Positions 45,759 through 54,120 of a DNA stretch of 64,000 nt are shown in pieces. Every line of letters begins with the position of its first letter. Within the stretch, counting starts at the first letter, position 1. The notes under the pieces are model-generated. The model ran no database searches. It was not told the origin of the DNA and saw nothing but the letters and a program-made list of their open reading frames with translations. A program made the position numbers and the translations under genes. Source of the stretch: Mucilaginibacter gracilis (GTDB lineage Bacteria > Bacteroidota > Bacteroidia > Sphingobacteriales > Sphingobacteriaceae); contig NZ_RBKU01000001.1 of assembly GCF_003633615.1 (NCBI RefSeq), forward strand, positions 1,116,001 to 1,180,000, in the 5' to 3' direction.

Positions 45759-47072
45759 TTATCCTAAGTTGCCAGGGTCAATAGCGGTTTCTACATCGGT
45801 TTTACTGATAATTTTATATCCCGATAATCCAAAAACTGCAATTACAACAAAACAAACTAAAGGCACAATATAGCCATTCTGAATATTGCCAGTCGCGTCG
45901 CTAATCATCCCAAAAAATCTGGGAATAATTGCACCACCAACAATAGACATAATAATTAAACTGCTGCCAAACTCGGTATCGCCACCCAAGCCTTTAATAC
46001 CCAAGGCAAAAATTGTTGGAAACATGATGGACATAAAAAAGCATATACCTATGGCATTGTAAACGGTTATCATACCATGCCCGGTAATGGCAACAGCACA
46101 AAGAGCCACATTAATAATGGCATAAATTGCCAGTAAAACATTAGGCTTTATAAATTTCATTAAAACTGTTCCTGAAATTCTGCCAATTAAGAATGCGGCT
46201 CCGCAAACACCTAAATAATCGGCTGCTTTAACTTCTGTTATACTTGCAGACTTTGTAGCATATAAGATAAACAAACTAAATACCGACACCTGCGCACCAA
46301 CATAAAAAAACTGTGCAACAACCCCCCATGACAAATGCTTGTGCTTAAATGCATGAAAAATGCTTTGGCTGGTTGGATGCTCTTCTGTTTGTTGAATTTT
46401 GGGAAGTTTTGTAAACGAAAAAGCTAAAGCGATAATAACCAATATAGTGCCTAAAATTATATACGGCATCTTTACCGATGAAGCCTCTGCAGCTAAAGCC
46501 AGTTTGCGGGCTCCTTCTGTCATGGCATTTAGCTGGCCGTCAGTATAACCTTTTGTTAAAATTATTCGTGCCCCAGCAATAGGAGCAAGTGCGGCAGCCA
46601 GTCCGTTAAATGATTGTGCAAGGTTTAACCTAAATGTTCCTGTTTCGGGATCGCCCAAAGCGGTGGCGTAAGGGTTGGCTGCGGTTTCGAGAGTAGCCAA
46701 TCCGCAGGCAATTATAAATAGTGCTATCAGAAAGAAAGTGTATGATTGCGTATTTGCAGCCGGAACAAATAAAAAGGAACCCAGTGCAAAAGTTAAAAGC
46801 CCGGTAATAATGCCGGTTTTATATCCAAACTTTTTCATGAGGACACCTGCCGGGATGGCCATAATAAAGTAAGCGGCAAAAACAGCCGAATCAACCAGCG
46901 TGGCCTGAACGGTGGATAAGGTAAACGATTTTTTTAAATGTGGTATTAATATTGGGTCGAGGTTATGGGCAAAGCCCCATAAAAAAAACAACGAAGTAAT
47001 AAGGATGAAGGCAAACGTTTGCCCTTTATTGTTACCTGTTTGTTTTACAGGTGGAGTTGCAATTGGCTGCAT
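45759..47072 (-). CDS. fucP: L-fucose:H+ symporter FucP
   Basis: 437 residues, about 12 membrane helices, FucP branch of the major facilitator superfamily. Key family stretches: LITSLFFLWGFAHNLDPILI at the N terminus with the proton-coupling Asp in helix 1, AAYFIMAIPAGVLMKKFGYK (helix 2 loop), ETAANPYATALGDPETGTFR and the NLAQSFNGL motif in helix 5 that binds sugar. First gene of the operon, divergent from the AraC regulator across 141 bp. Import of fucose is its most likely role; some homologues carry other hexoses. Confidence 0.93.
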   Translation of the reverse strand: MQPIATPPVKQTGNNKGQTFAFILITSLFFLWGFAHNLDPILIPHLKKSFTLSTVQATLVDSAVFAAYFIMAIPAGVLMKKFGYKTGIITGLLTFALGSFLFVPAANTQSYTFFLIALFIIACGLATLETAANPYATALGDPETGTFRLNLAQSFNGLAAALAPIAGARIILTKGYTDGQLNAMTEGARKLALAAEASSVKMPYIILGTILVIIALAFSFTKLPKIQQTEEHPTSQSIFHAFKHKHLSWGVVAQFFYVGAQVSVFSLFILYATKSASITEVKAADYLGVCGAAFLIGRISGTVLMKFIKPNVLLAIYAIINVALCAVAITGHGMITVYNAIGICFFMSIMFPTIFALGIKGLGGDTEFGSSLIIMSIVGGAIIPRFFGMISDATGNIQNGYIVPLVCFVVIAVFGLSGYKIISKTDVETAIDPGNLG

Positions 47073-47213
47073 AGGTTCTCACGGTTAAAATTTAAATTGG
47101 TTATACAAAGAAAGAATGTTTTACCGGATATCAATTCTTTTGATTTATTTAAATAATAACTTATTTTGGCATATAAATAACACTTTTATTCATATTTGCG
47201 AGTTTTTAGTTTA

Positions 47214-48155
47214 ATGAAACCACAACTGCTTAAAGTTACCAATGGCCCGGCCCACTCGTTCAGCATACGGCAGGATATCTACCCGTATGTTAATAACCAT
47301 TGGCACTATCACCCCGAAGTTGAGCTGATACACATCCGTAAGGGTACAGGCACGCAATTTATTGGCGATAACATTAAACGCTTTAGCGAGGGCGATGTAG
47401 TTTTAGTGGGATCATACCTGCCGCATTACTGGCGATATGATGACTTGTATTTTCAGCAAAACGCCGAAGTTTATGCCGATGCCGCCGTTATACACTTCCT
47501 TGAAAACTTTTGGGGCGACCAGTTTTTGAGCCTCCCCGAAAACAAGCCTATTAAAATGTTACTCGAAAAAGCCAAACGCGGCATCCATGTTACCGGCAAT
47601 ACCGCTAAAGCCGTGGCTGCATTAATAAAAAAAATGGTTAATGCCGATGGTGTGCAGCGCATTACCATTTTGATAGAATTACTTTCGGAGATAGCGGCTT
47701 GCAACCAGCTTGTTTTTTTATCATCGATAGGTTTCCGTCATGATTTTAACGACGTGGAGAACGAACGTATCAACGCCATTTATGAATATTCGCTTGCAAA
47801 TTTCCGCAACAAAATACAGCTTAAACAAATTGCCGATGTGGCCCGCATCAGCGAAAACTCGTTTTGCCGCTATTTTAAATCGCGTACACGTAAAACCTAC
47901 TCACAGTTTTTAATTGAGATACGCGTTGGCGACGCCTGCAAACTGCTAATTGAGGATAGGTTGAGCATTAAGCAAATTTGTTTTGAGTGTGGCTTTAATA
48001 ACCTGGTTGGGTTTCACAAATACTTTAAACTCATTACCGGCAAAAGCCCGTTAAGCTACCAAAGGGAATATACTAAATTATCCCGGCAAGAAATAAGAGT
48101 AGTAAATCAAGACGAAAAGCCAAAAACAGTGCCCTTAAACAGTGCCGTTACATAA
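47214..48155 (+). CDS. AraC-family regulator, likely of the fucose operon
   Basis: 313 residues from ATG 47214, chosen because the paralogue at 54121-54990 starts at the same place. The N-terminal cupin domain (NNHWHYHPEVELIHIRKGTG, then FSEGDVVLVGSYLPHYWRYD) should bind the effector. The C-terminal AraC DNA-binding domain has two helix-turn-helix units: KIQLKQIADVARISENSFCR and IKQICFECGFNNLVGFHKYF, followed by the signature TGKSPLSYQREY. A polar tail of about 25 residues follows that the paralogue lacks. Divergent position next to fucP makes it the best candidate regulator, with binding sites expected in 47073-47213, where a 12-bp palindrome (47145-47156) is visible. Confidence 0.9.
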   Translation: MKPQLLKVTNGPAHSFSIRQDIYPYVNNHWHYHPEVELIHIRKGTGTQFIGDNIKRFSEGDVVLVGSYLPHYWRYDDLYFQQNAEVYADAAVIHFLENFWGDQFLSLPENKPIKMLLEKAKRGIHVTGNTAKAVAALIKKMVNADGVQRITILIELLSEIAACNQLVFLSSIGFRHDFNDVENERINAIYEYSLANFRNKIQLKQIADVARISENSFCRYFKSRTRKTYSQFLIEIRVGDACKLLIEDRLSIKQICFECGFNNLVGFHKYFKLITGKSPLSYQREYTKLSRQEIRVVNQDEKPKTVPLNSAVT

Positions 48156-48197
48156 ATGACGAAACTCTTATTTTTATCATTTTATTGCAATGGTTAC

Positions 48198-49007
48198 CTA
48201 TAATGGCTTAAACGTATAACCTAATTGCTGCATTAACTTTTCTGCATCAATAACCTTCCATTCCAGCAACTCATCAACAAACTGCGGTTCGGCCAGCCCG
48301 GCATTTTTTGCAGCTTCGGTATAAAACTCAGCTTTAGTGGGGTGCTGTGGCGCGGCGGCGTGGTAGGTTTCCCCATAAACATCTCGTTCCAAAATTAATT
48401 TAATAATCCCTAAACAATCGTCCAGATGTATTAAATTAACGGGGGCCCGGCCATTAGGGATGTCCTTTTTGCCGGCAAACCAGCGCGATGGGTCGCGGGC
48501 GGGGCCTATTAGTCCGCCAAAGCGGATAACCGTGGTTTTAAAATTTGAATTTAGCGTAAATATCCTTTCGGACTGTAATAAGGGCGAACTTTCGTCAACC
48601 GCATCAACCCCGGTTACAATATTATTGAGTTCGGGATATACAGATGTTGAGCTAATAAAAATAACTTTTTTAATACCCGATGCTGCAACTACCTCAGCGA
48701 GGTTGCGCATCTGCTCCAAATATTGGTTGGCAGTTTGCCGTTTCAACCCCGGCGGTACATTAATAAGCAATACTTCCGAATCCCAAAATTTACTACCTTT
48801 TAACAAGCCGATGTTAGATAATTGTACTAAAAAAGCTTCTATTTCGTTATCCGATAGTAAATTAACCTTATCGGCACGGGTAGTTGAGCCCTTTACCTTC
48901 CAGCCGTTGGCAATGAGGCTAATAGCTAAGGGTAGGCCCAGCCATCCGCACCCTAAAATGCTTATATTTTTTTCCAAAACAGGTATTTTAAAAGGCAAAT
49001 GTATCAT
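48198..49007 (-). CDS. NAD(P)-binding epimerase-like protein (YeeZ-like)
   Basis: 269 residues from ATG 49005-49007. Rossmann-fold protein of the extended-SDR/epimerase type: glycine motif ISILGCGWLGLPLAISLIAN, then KKVIFISSTSVYPELNN with the SSTSVYP stretch, and FGGLIGPARDPSRWFAGKKD. The catalytic Tyr-x-x-x-Lys is not clearly present. This is the YeeZ-like group, whose function is unknown. Convergent with the AraC gene by 42 nt and divergent from the OmpA lipoprotein gene. Confidence 0.82.
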   Translation of the reverse strand: MIHLPFKIPVLEKNISILGCGWLGLPLAISLIANGWKVKGSTTRADKVNLLSDNEIEAFLVQLSNIGLLKGSKFWDSEVLLINVPPGLKRQTANQYLEQMRNLAEVVAASGIKKVIFISSTSVYPELNNIVTGVDAVDESSPLLQSERIFTLNSNFKTTVIRFGGLIGPARDPSRWFAGKKDIPNGRAPVNLIHLDDCLGIIKLILERDVYGETYHAAAPQHPTKAEFYTEAAKNAGLAEPQFVDELLEWKVIDAEKLMQQLGYTFKPL

Positions 49008-49072
49008 AAAATAATTTTGGCATTTCATTTGTATATTTACCGAAAACACAGTGTAATTCATTATAATTGATT

Positions 49073-49756
49073 ATGAGATCGTTCAAATTAAAATTTACAA
49101 CATTTAGCATTGCATTGGCAACAGTTACCATGTTGGGTACAAGCTGTAACTCGTTAACAAAAACGCAAAAAGGCACAGCCATAGGCGCGGGTGCAGGTGG
49201 CACCATTGGTGCTTTAATAGGTAAAAGAGCAGGCAATACCGCTTTGGGTGCCATTATTGGTGGTGCATTAGGTGGTACAGCTGGTGCCTTTATTGGCCGC
49301 AATATGGATAGGCAGGCTGCCGAAATAAAAAACACCGTACCTGGTGCAACTGTTGAAAGAGCTGGCGAAGGTATTATTGTAAAGTTTGATTCGGGTATAT
49401 TGTTCGATATTGATAAAACAGCTTTAAAGCCTGTAGCAAAAACAGATATTGAGCAGTTATCGGCTTCGCTGAAAAGTAACCCGCAAACTAATATTTTAAT
49501 TGTTGGCCATACCGATAACACAGGTACACCAGCCCATAACATGGATTTATCAATACGCCGTGCCGAGGCTGTAAAAGCATACGCAGCAGCAGCCGGGGTT
49601 GATCCGTCTCGCTTAACTACCCAGGGCAAAGGCGATACCGAACCTATCGCCGATAACACAACTGTTGACGGGCGTACACAAAACCGCCGCGTTGAAATTG
49701 TAATTGTAGCTAACGATCAAATGAAAGATCAGGCTAAGCAGGTTGTAAAAAACTAA
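49073..49756 (+). CDS. OmpA-family lipoprotein with glycine zipper
   Basis: 227 residues. The N-terminal signal ends in a lipobox at TMLGTSC. Residues about 30-85 form a glycine-zipper segment (GAGAGGTIGALIG, ALGAIIGGALGGTAGAFIG) that may insert into the outer membrane. The C-terminal part is an OmpA-like peptidoglycan-binding domain: FDSGILFDIDKTAL, NILIVGHTDNTG, DLSIRRAEAVKAYAAAAGV and a terminal NRRVEIVI. It should link the outer membrane to the cell wall. Start at ATG 49073. It has a strong terminator downstream and a near-consensus box (TATATTTA) upstream. Confidence 0.93.
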   Translation: MRSFKLKFTTFSIALATVTMLGTSCNSLTKTQKGTAIGAGAGGTIGALIGKRAGNTALGAIIGGALGGTAGAFIGRNMDRQAAEIKNTVPGATVERAGEGIIVKFDSGILFDIDKTALKPVAKTDIEQLSASLKSNPQTNILIVGHTDNTGTPAHNMDLSIRRAEAVKAYAAAAGVDPSRLTTQGKGDTEPIADNTTVDGRTQNRRVEIVIVANDQMKDQAKQVVKN

Positions 49757-49777
49757 AATAGCTTATACTAGCATTGC

Positions 49778-49817
49778 AGAGGCCTTTTGATTTAAAAACC
49801 AGAAGGCCTCTTTTTTA
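49778..49817 (+). terminator. Rho-independent terminator of the OmpA gene
   Basis: Stem AGAGGCCTT (49778-49786) with AAGGCCTCT (49803-49811), followed by six T. Confidence 0.9.
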
Positions 49818-49938
49818 TTTAATCCAACTAAGCTTTTTAACACATACGCTTGTAGTAAGCAAATCCCCAAAAATCTACCGTAACCAAATAAACAATAATT
49901 GCGTAATTTGGTTACAAATTCAATATAAAACCAACTTC

Positions 49939-50787
49939 ATGAAAAAATTATTGCTCACCATTTCTACAGTTTTAACTTGCACAATGGTTTATAGCCAAAC
50001 CAGGGGCCCGGTAGCCAGTTGCCACCCCAGTGCCACACAACAATTTGCTATGCTGGCATCCGATAAAAAGTTTGTAATGGCGCATCCCAATCCAAAGGTT
50101 ATTCATTTTCAAAGCAGTATTGGTAAGGCCATAACTTACAAAACTGCCGACGGCAAAAGCGCCAGTGCTTATGAGTTTAAAGCTAAAAAGGCAACCCGAA
50201 CTTACCTGTTTGTAATACATGAGTATTTTGGTTTGAACGATTATGTGAAAAAAGAATCGGAAAGATTGTATACCGAATTAGGAGATGTAAATGTTATAGA
50301 TCTTGATTTATACGATGGCCAATCAACCGCCGACAGAGCCGAGGCCGCAAAACTAATGCAAGCCGTTAAAGAAGATAGGGCACAAGCTATTATAAAAGGT
50401 GCCCTTGCTTATGCAGGGCCAAAGGCACGTATTGCAACCATTGGCTGGTGCTTTGGTGGTGGCTGGAGCTTGCAAAGTGCATTGCTTGCCGGTAAACAAG
50501 CTGTTGCATGCGTTATGTATTACGGAATGCCCGAGCAAAACGTAAATAAGCTAAAAACCATAAACTGCGATGTACTGGGTAACTTTGGAAATAAAGACCA
50601 ATGGATAAACCCTAAAGTTGTTGCAACTTTTGAAGAAAACATGAAAACAGCAGGCAAAAAGTTAACCGCTTACGAATACGACGCCGACCATGCTTTTGCA
50701 AACCCAAGCGGCCCTAATTTTAAAAACGATGCCGCTACCGAAGCCAATGCACGCACGCTGGCTTTTTTAAAAACCAAGATCAAATAA
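49939..50787 (+). CDS. Exported dienelactone hydrolase-family protein
   Basis: 282 residues from ATG 49939, which begins a clear signal peptide (MKKLLLTISTVLTCTMVYSQ). Alpha/beta hydrolase of the dienelactone hydrolase family: VIHEYFGLNDYVKKESERLY, the nucleophile Cys in IGWCFGGGWSLQSALL, the acid region GNFGNKDQWI and the catalytic His in YEYDADHAFANPSG. The Cys-Asp-His triad with an export signal suggests an enzyme acting on esters or lactones in the periplasm. Monocistronic, with a terminator shared with the YceI gene. Confidence 0.88.
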   Translation: MKKLLLTISTVLTCTMVYSQTRGPVASCHPSATQQFAMLASDKKFVMAHPNPKVIHFQSSIGKAITYKTADGKSASAYEFKAKKATRTYLFVIHEYFGLNDYVKKESERLYTELGDVNVIDLDLYDGQSTADRAEAAKLMQAVKEDRAQAIIKGALAYAGPKARIATIGWCFGGGWSLQSALLAGKQAVACVMYYGMPEQNVNKLKTINCDVLGNFGNKDQWINPKVVATFEENMKTAGKKLTAYEYDADHAFANPSGPNFKNDAATEANARTLAFLKTKIK

Positions 50788-50810
50788 AATCAGTCAATCT
50801 CAATAAAACA

Positions 50811-50852
50811 AAAAAGCCCTTGCCAACGTGGTTGGATCAAGGGCTTTTTTTT
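50811..50852. terminator. Bidirectional terminator of DLH and YceI genes
   Basis: Stem AAAAAGCCCTTG (50811-50822) with CAAGGGCTTTTT (50838-50849), with an inner CCAAC/GTTGG stem, then T residues. A-rich and T-rich ends serve both strands. Confidence 0.93.
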
Positions 50853-50881
50853 AAGGCTATATGCCTTACAGCGTTTTAAGC

Positions 50882-51457
50882 TTACATTTTATCAAATTCG
50901 GTATTAGCAGCAAGCGTAATTTCGTCGCTCAACATTGCCGAACCAAAACCTGTACCTACACCAAAATCTTTACGGTTAAATGTTCCGCTAATTTTAAAGC
51001 CGGCAACTGGTTTTTTGTTCATACCCACACCTTGGCGCAAAGTAGCGTTTAAAGTTACCGGTTTAGTAACACCGTGTAAAGTTAAATTGCCGGTTACAAC
51101 ATAGGCATTAGCAGATACCTTTTTAAACGAAGTGCTTTTAAAAGTAATAGCCGGGAATTTGGCCACATCTAAAAAAGCATCGCTTTTTACGTGTTTGTCG
51201 CGTGCTTCCTGGTCGGTATTAACGCTTGTAGCATCTGCAGTAAGTTCAACGGTAGCACCGTTAAAATCGTCGGTTGCCGAAGTGATTGTTGCATCTGTAA
51301 CTTTAAATGATCCTTCAACATCAGATACGCCCATGTGGGTAATAGTAAAGCCTAATTTTGAGTGAGCTTTGTCAATTCCCCAAGTTGATTGTGCGTTTGA
51401 CGTAAACGAGAATAAAATTGCCGACATGGCTACTGCCACCATTGTTACTTTTTTCAT
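50882..51457 (-). CDS. YceI-family periplasmic lipocalin-like protein
   Basis: 191 residues with a signal peptide (cleaved near SNAQS). YceI proteins bind isoprenoid-type lipids in a lipocalin-like barrel. Conserved signals: STWGIDKAHSKLGFTITHMG at the start of the mature protein, then DKHVKSDAFLDVAKFPAITF, VTGNLTLHGVTKPVTLNATL and FKISGTFNRKDFGVG. Monocistronic. Substrate unknown. Confidence 0.93.
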   Translation of the reverse strand: MKKVTMVAVAMSAILFSFTSNAQSTWGIDKAHSKLGFTITHMGVSDVEGSFKVTDATITSATDDFNGATVELTADATSVNTDQEARDKHVKSDAFLDVAKFPAITFKSTSFKKVSANAYVVTGNLTLHGVTKPVTLNATLRQGVGMNKKPVAGFKISGTFNRKDFGVGTGFGSAMLSDEITLAANTEFDKM

Positions 51458-51659
51458 GATCTTTTTTTGTTTTTTGATTTTTTTATGAATGACTAATATA
51501 TATTTTACTATTTAATTACCGGGATAATTTATATCTCCCCCTTTGAGAGGCAAACATACAAACAAAACAATATATGTTGCAACATGTAAATGTAAATTTA
51601 TCCGCGCTAATTTTATCAACTCCTAAGAGCTTAATTAACGATGTGTTTAATTTACAGTT

Positions 51660-51689
51660 CAAAAAAAAAGCCGCTCAAAAATGAGTGGC
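51660..51689 (-). terminator. Terminator of the His-rich micro-gene
   Basis: On the minus strand the stem GCCACTCA with TGAGCGGC (one mismatch) is followed by a run of T, seen on the plus strand as A residues at 51660-51669. Confidence 0.8.
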
Positions 51690-51698
51690 TCCTGTATT

Positions 51699-51905
51699 CT
51701 AATACCTGCGATGATGCACGCGGTGGCGCGCATAATAATGATGGCGGTAGTTACCATGGCGATAAACAGGCCGGTGCCTAACAACAACACGGCGATGAAC
51801 GGGCTGGCCAACACGGGCCCTAACTACTACTTGTGCATTTGCATCTGCCGTAGCAAAAAAGCAAATGGCCACAATGGCAAAAGCTACTATTCTTAAAATT
51901 TTCAT
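51699..51905 (-). CDS. Exported His/Arg-rich small protein
   Basis: 68 residues: a signal peptide (MKILRIVAFAIVAICFFATA, cleavage after ANA) and a mature part of about 44 residues with about 11 His, 14 Arg and several Tyr (RHRPVYRHGNYRHHYYARH), strongly basic. The clean signal peptide, in-frame stop and terminator 9 nt after the stop codon argue that it is a real gene although small. It could bind metal, nucleic acid or acidic polymers; no function is known to me. A second micro-gene of similar character precedes it by 80 nt. Confidence 0.7.
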   Translation of the reverse strand: MKILRIVAFAIVAICFFATADANAQVVVRARVGQPVHRRVVVRHRPVYRHGNYRHHYYARHRVHHRRY

Positions 51906-51985
51906 GATTTTAAATTGTTTGTTGTTTAATAAACTACAACCGGCATTTTGTTAAGCCCGGATGAGTATTGTTAATTGATTACCTG

Positions 51986-52147
51986 TTAATAGTTGCGGTA
52001 ATGATGGTCGTTATCGTTATCATGATCGTGCCTCCTTTGTTCATTATGCTGTTTCCTCCTGCTTTCCCGGGCTTGCATAGAGCAGCTTTGCAATGCAACA
52101 CTGGCAAAAAACAAAAGTGTTAACAATTTAAAAATCGATCTTTTCAT
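51986..52147 (-). CDS. Small His/Asp-rich lipoprotein
   Basis: 53 residues starting at the ATG at 52145-52147. The first 22 residues, MKRSIFKLLTLLFFASVALQ followed by SC, form a lipoprotein signal with the lipidated Cys22. The mature part is 31 residues, with basic Arg-rich stretches, then an acidic/His-rich segment HDHDNDNDHHYRNY. The gene is followed by the His/Arg-rich small protein in the same direction. Codon use looks ordinary and the signal is strong, so I believe it is expressed; the His/Asp-rich end suggests metal binding, which is inference. Confidence 0.6.
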   Translation of the reverse strand: MKRSIFKLLTLLFFASVALQSCSMQARESRRKQHNEQRRHDHDNDNDHHYRNY

Positions 52148-52321
52148 AGTTACAAATGTTAATTATAAGTTGAACAGCAAACCAGTTAAATAGTTTAACT
52201 TAAATGATATATTGTAAGCATGCAACATGCGCTTTAACGCCATTGTTACACAAGGCCCGGCGTTAGCTTGCTGTATTTTACATAAAATGAATATATTAGT
52301 GGCAACTAATCGCTACCACCG

Positions 52322-53194
52322 ATGAAAAAAAAAGGGCTGCTGTTTTTATTATTAATAGCCTGCATAGTACCCAAACTACGGGCACAAGGTTTGGCGGCCG
52401 ATACGGCTTTCAGGTTTACGCACCGTATTTCGCGCTCGGTTAATAATTGGATAGTTTTTCCAAAACAGGCTGATATTGACGCTTATCCATTTGGGTATTT
52501 ATATATCGACCCCAGTTCGGGCTTTGTGTTTAATTTGGAAGGCTTTTTTAAAACTGATGGCCGAGGCAGGTTTATCCGCATAAAGCAAAAAATTAACGAG
52601 GCAACACACCAGCGTTATATGCTAAAACGCGGCGCACAAAAAACGCTGGTTGCCATCATTAATTCCGACCATAACGAAGAGCTTGATATTTACCCACGCC
52701 CGGCCTGGTTTGATAATTATAACACTTATACGGATACACTTGTGCATTGTATTGATTGGGCAAAAGCATACAATGATATAAAAGATGGCGAAATGGCTGT
52801 GGCAATTTTAAAGGCCCCATACAAAATAACACCACATGCACCCGGCCTTGAGCTTGAACTGGCGCGTGCTTACAATGGCGTAAAACGCTTTGACGATGCC
52901 ATTAAAGTTGCCGAAGCCGCATTATTATACAACTACGGCGAACCTTTATTATATAAAGAGTTAGGCTTTGCACAGTTAAGTAAAGGCCGGCTTAACGAAG
53001 CACTTGATACTTTTAATGCCGGTATAAAACTTTGCGACCGAACTCAAGCCGAAGAAAAAGCCGAAATGGCTATGAATATGGCAATTACCTACCGCAGCAA
53101 AAACGACAAACAAAACTATTTAGAATGGATGGATTTTGCTAGGGCATGGGCACCGCATGACTCGGAAGTTGCAGACATGCTGAACGACATGTAA
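52322..53194 (+). CDS. Exported TPR-containing protein
   Basis: 290 residues with a signal peptide (MKKKGLLFLLLIACIVPKLRAQ). An N-terminal beta-rich region (about 25-140, with FGYLYIDPSSGFVFNLEGF) is followed by tetratricopeptide helices (about 145-285): GLELELARAYNGVKRFDDAI, PLLYKELGFAQLSKGRLNEA and AEMAMNMAITYRSKNDKQNY. TPR domains mediate protein contacts. I do not recognise the N-terminal part. Monocistronic. Confidence 0.8.
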   Translation: MKKKGLLFLLLIACIVPKLRAQGLAADTAFRFTHRISRSVNNWIVFPKQADIDAYPFGYLYIDPSSGFVFNLEGFFKTDGRGRFIRIKQKINEATHQRYMLKRGAQKTLVAIINSDHNEELDIYPRPAWFDNYNTYTDTLVHCIDWAKAYNDIKDGEMAVAILKAPYKITPHAPGLELELARAYNGVKRFDDAIKVAEAALLYNYGEPLLYKELGFAQLSKGRLNEALDTFNAGIKLCDRTQAEEKAEMAMNMAITYRSKNDKQNYLEWMDFARAWAPHDSEVADMLNDM

Positions 53195-53295
53195 CAAAAA
53201 AGGCCACGTTAAGGCTATATATTATCTTTTTGCCTTACAAGCCCTGTTTAAGGGTTGGCTATTTAGCAAACTTTAGTAATCATATTGAAATTTAG

Positions 53296-53661
53296 ATGAC
53301 CACAGATAATCAATTACTTAAACGCCTGCGTATAGTTATTAAGGCAAGCGGTGGCCAAAGCAAGTTTGCCAAAGCCTGTGGTGTATCACAATCATTAATA
53401 AGCCTGATGCTATCGGGTGAGCGCGATATTAATTTTACCATTATACGCGCCGTTTGTCATGATCTGGGCTACTCGCCCGAGTGGATTATTACGGGCAAGG
53501 GTGAAAAACAAGCCGATGGTAAAAAAGACAGCACCAAACTGGTTACCGAAATACAAATATTGCGCACCGAGATTGAACTTTTGCACGCACGCATGCGCAG
53601 CTACGAAAAGCAGTTTGAAGAGATAAAAGCAAAGCTCAGCCCGCCAAAACCTTTAAACTAA
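53296..53661 (+). CDS. HTH (Cro/XRE-type) DNA-binding protein
   Basis: 121 residues. An XRE-like helix-turn-helix lies at about residues 6-66 (LKRLRIVIKASGGQSKFAKA, CGVSQSLISLMLSGER, LGYSPEWIITGKGEK), and a C-terminal helix (about 75-115, ILRTEIELLHARMRSYEKQF) is likely to form a coiled coil for dimerisation. It is read with the following NUDIX gene: the TAA stop and ATG share a base (TAATG). Possibly a local regulator of that gene. Confidence 0.85.
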   Translation: MTTDNQLLKRLRIVIKASGGQSKFAKACGVSQSLISLMLSGERDINFTIIRAVCHDLGYSPEWIITGKGEKQADGKKDSTKLVTEIQILRTEIELLHARMRSYEKQFEEIKAKLSPPKPLN

Positions 53662-54119
53662 TGCCAAAACAAAGCGCTGGGATATTGCTATACCGAACAA
53701 AAGATTTATTGGAAGTTTTTTTGGTACACCCCGGTGGTCCGTTCTTTAAAAATAAGGATGACGGAAGCTGGAGCATTCCCAAAGGCGAATTTTTAGATGA
53801 TGAAGACGCATTAACTGCCGCAAAACGCGAGTTTGAAGAAGAAACAGGGTTGGCTATTGATGGTTCCTTTATCAAACTTGAACCCGAAAAATTAAAAAGC
53901 GGTAAAATTATTTATGCCTGGGCCCTAAAGGGCGATATTGATGCACAAGGCATAGTTAGCAATACCTTCGAGATTGAATGGCCGCCCCGGTCGGGCAAAA
54001 TGATGGCCTTCCCCGAGGTAGAACGCGCCGGTTGGTTTAACGTTACAGAAGCGTCAAACAAACTAAACGCCAGCCAATTTGCACTGGTTGGGCAGCTGCA
54101 AACCTTGCTGGTGCCATAA
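53661..54119 (+). CDS. NUDIX hydrolase
   Basis: 152 residues. The Nudix box can be read as GEFLDDEDALTAAKREFEEE followed by TGLAI (GX5EX7REUXEEXGU pattern, with Glu residues placed correctly). The start QSAGILLYRTKDLLEVFLVH and the C-terminal WFNVTEASNKLNASQFALVG are typical of the family of small-molecule NUDIX hydrolases related to 8-oxo-dGTP or ADP-ribose enzymes. It overlaps the HTH gene by one base. Confidence 0.9.
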   Translation: MPKQSAGILLYRTKDLLEVFLVHPGGPFFKNKDDGSWSIPKGEFLDDEDALTAAKREFEEETGLAIDGSFIKLEPEKLKSGKIIYAWALKGDIDAQGIVSNTFEIEWPPRSGKMMAFPEVERAGWFNVTEASNKLNASQFALVGQLQTLLVP

Positions 54120-54120
54120 A

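Noticed and set aside
40924..47072. Fucose operon as a polysaccharide utilisation locus
   Set aside because: No SusC/SusD pair, no glycoside hydrolase and no hybrid two-component regulator are present, so it is a monosaccharide operon, not a PUL.
47145..47156. TTATTTAAATAA palindrome as the AraC site of the fucose operon
   Set aside because: AraC regulators normally bind direct repeats, and A+T palindromes are common here; kept only as a note in the regulator entry.
48460..49659. Open frames of 184 and 223 residues opposite the epimerase-like and OmpA genes
   Set aside because: Both are antisense to clear genes and lack family signatures; the glycine zipper of the OmpA protein produces the long Pro/Ala/Val-rich shadow.
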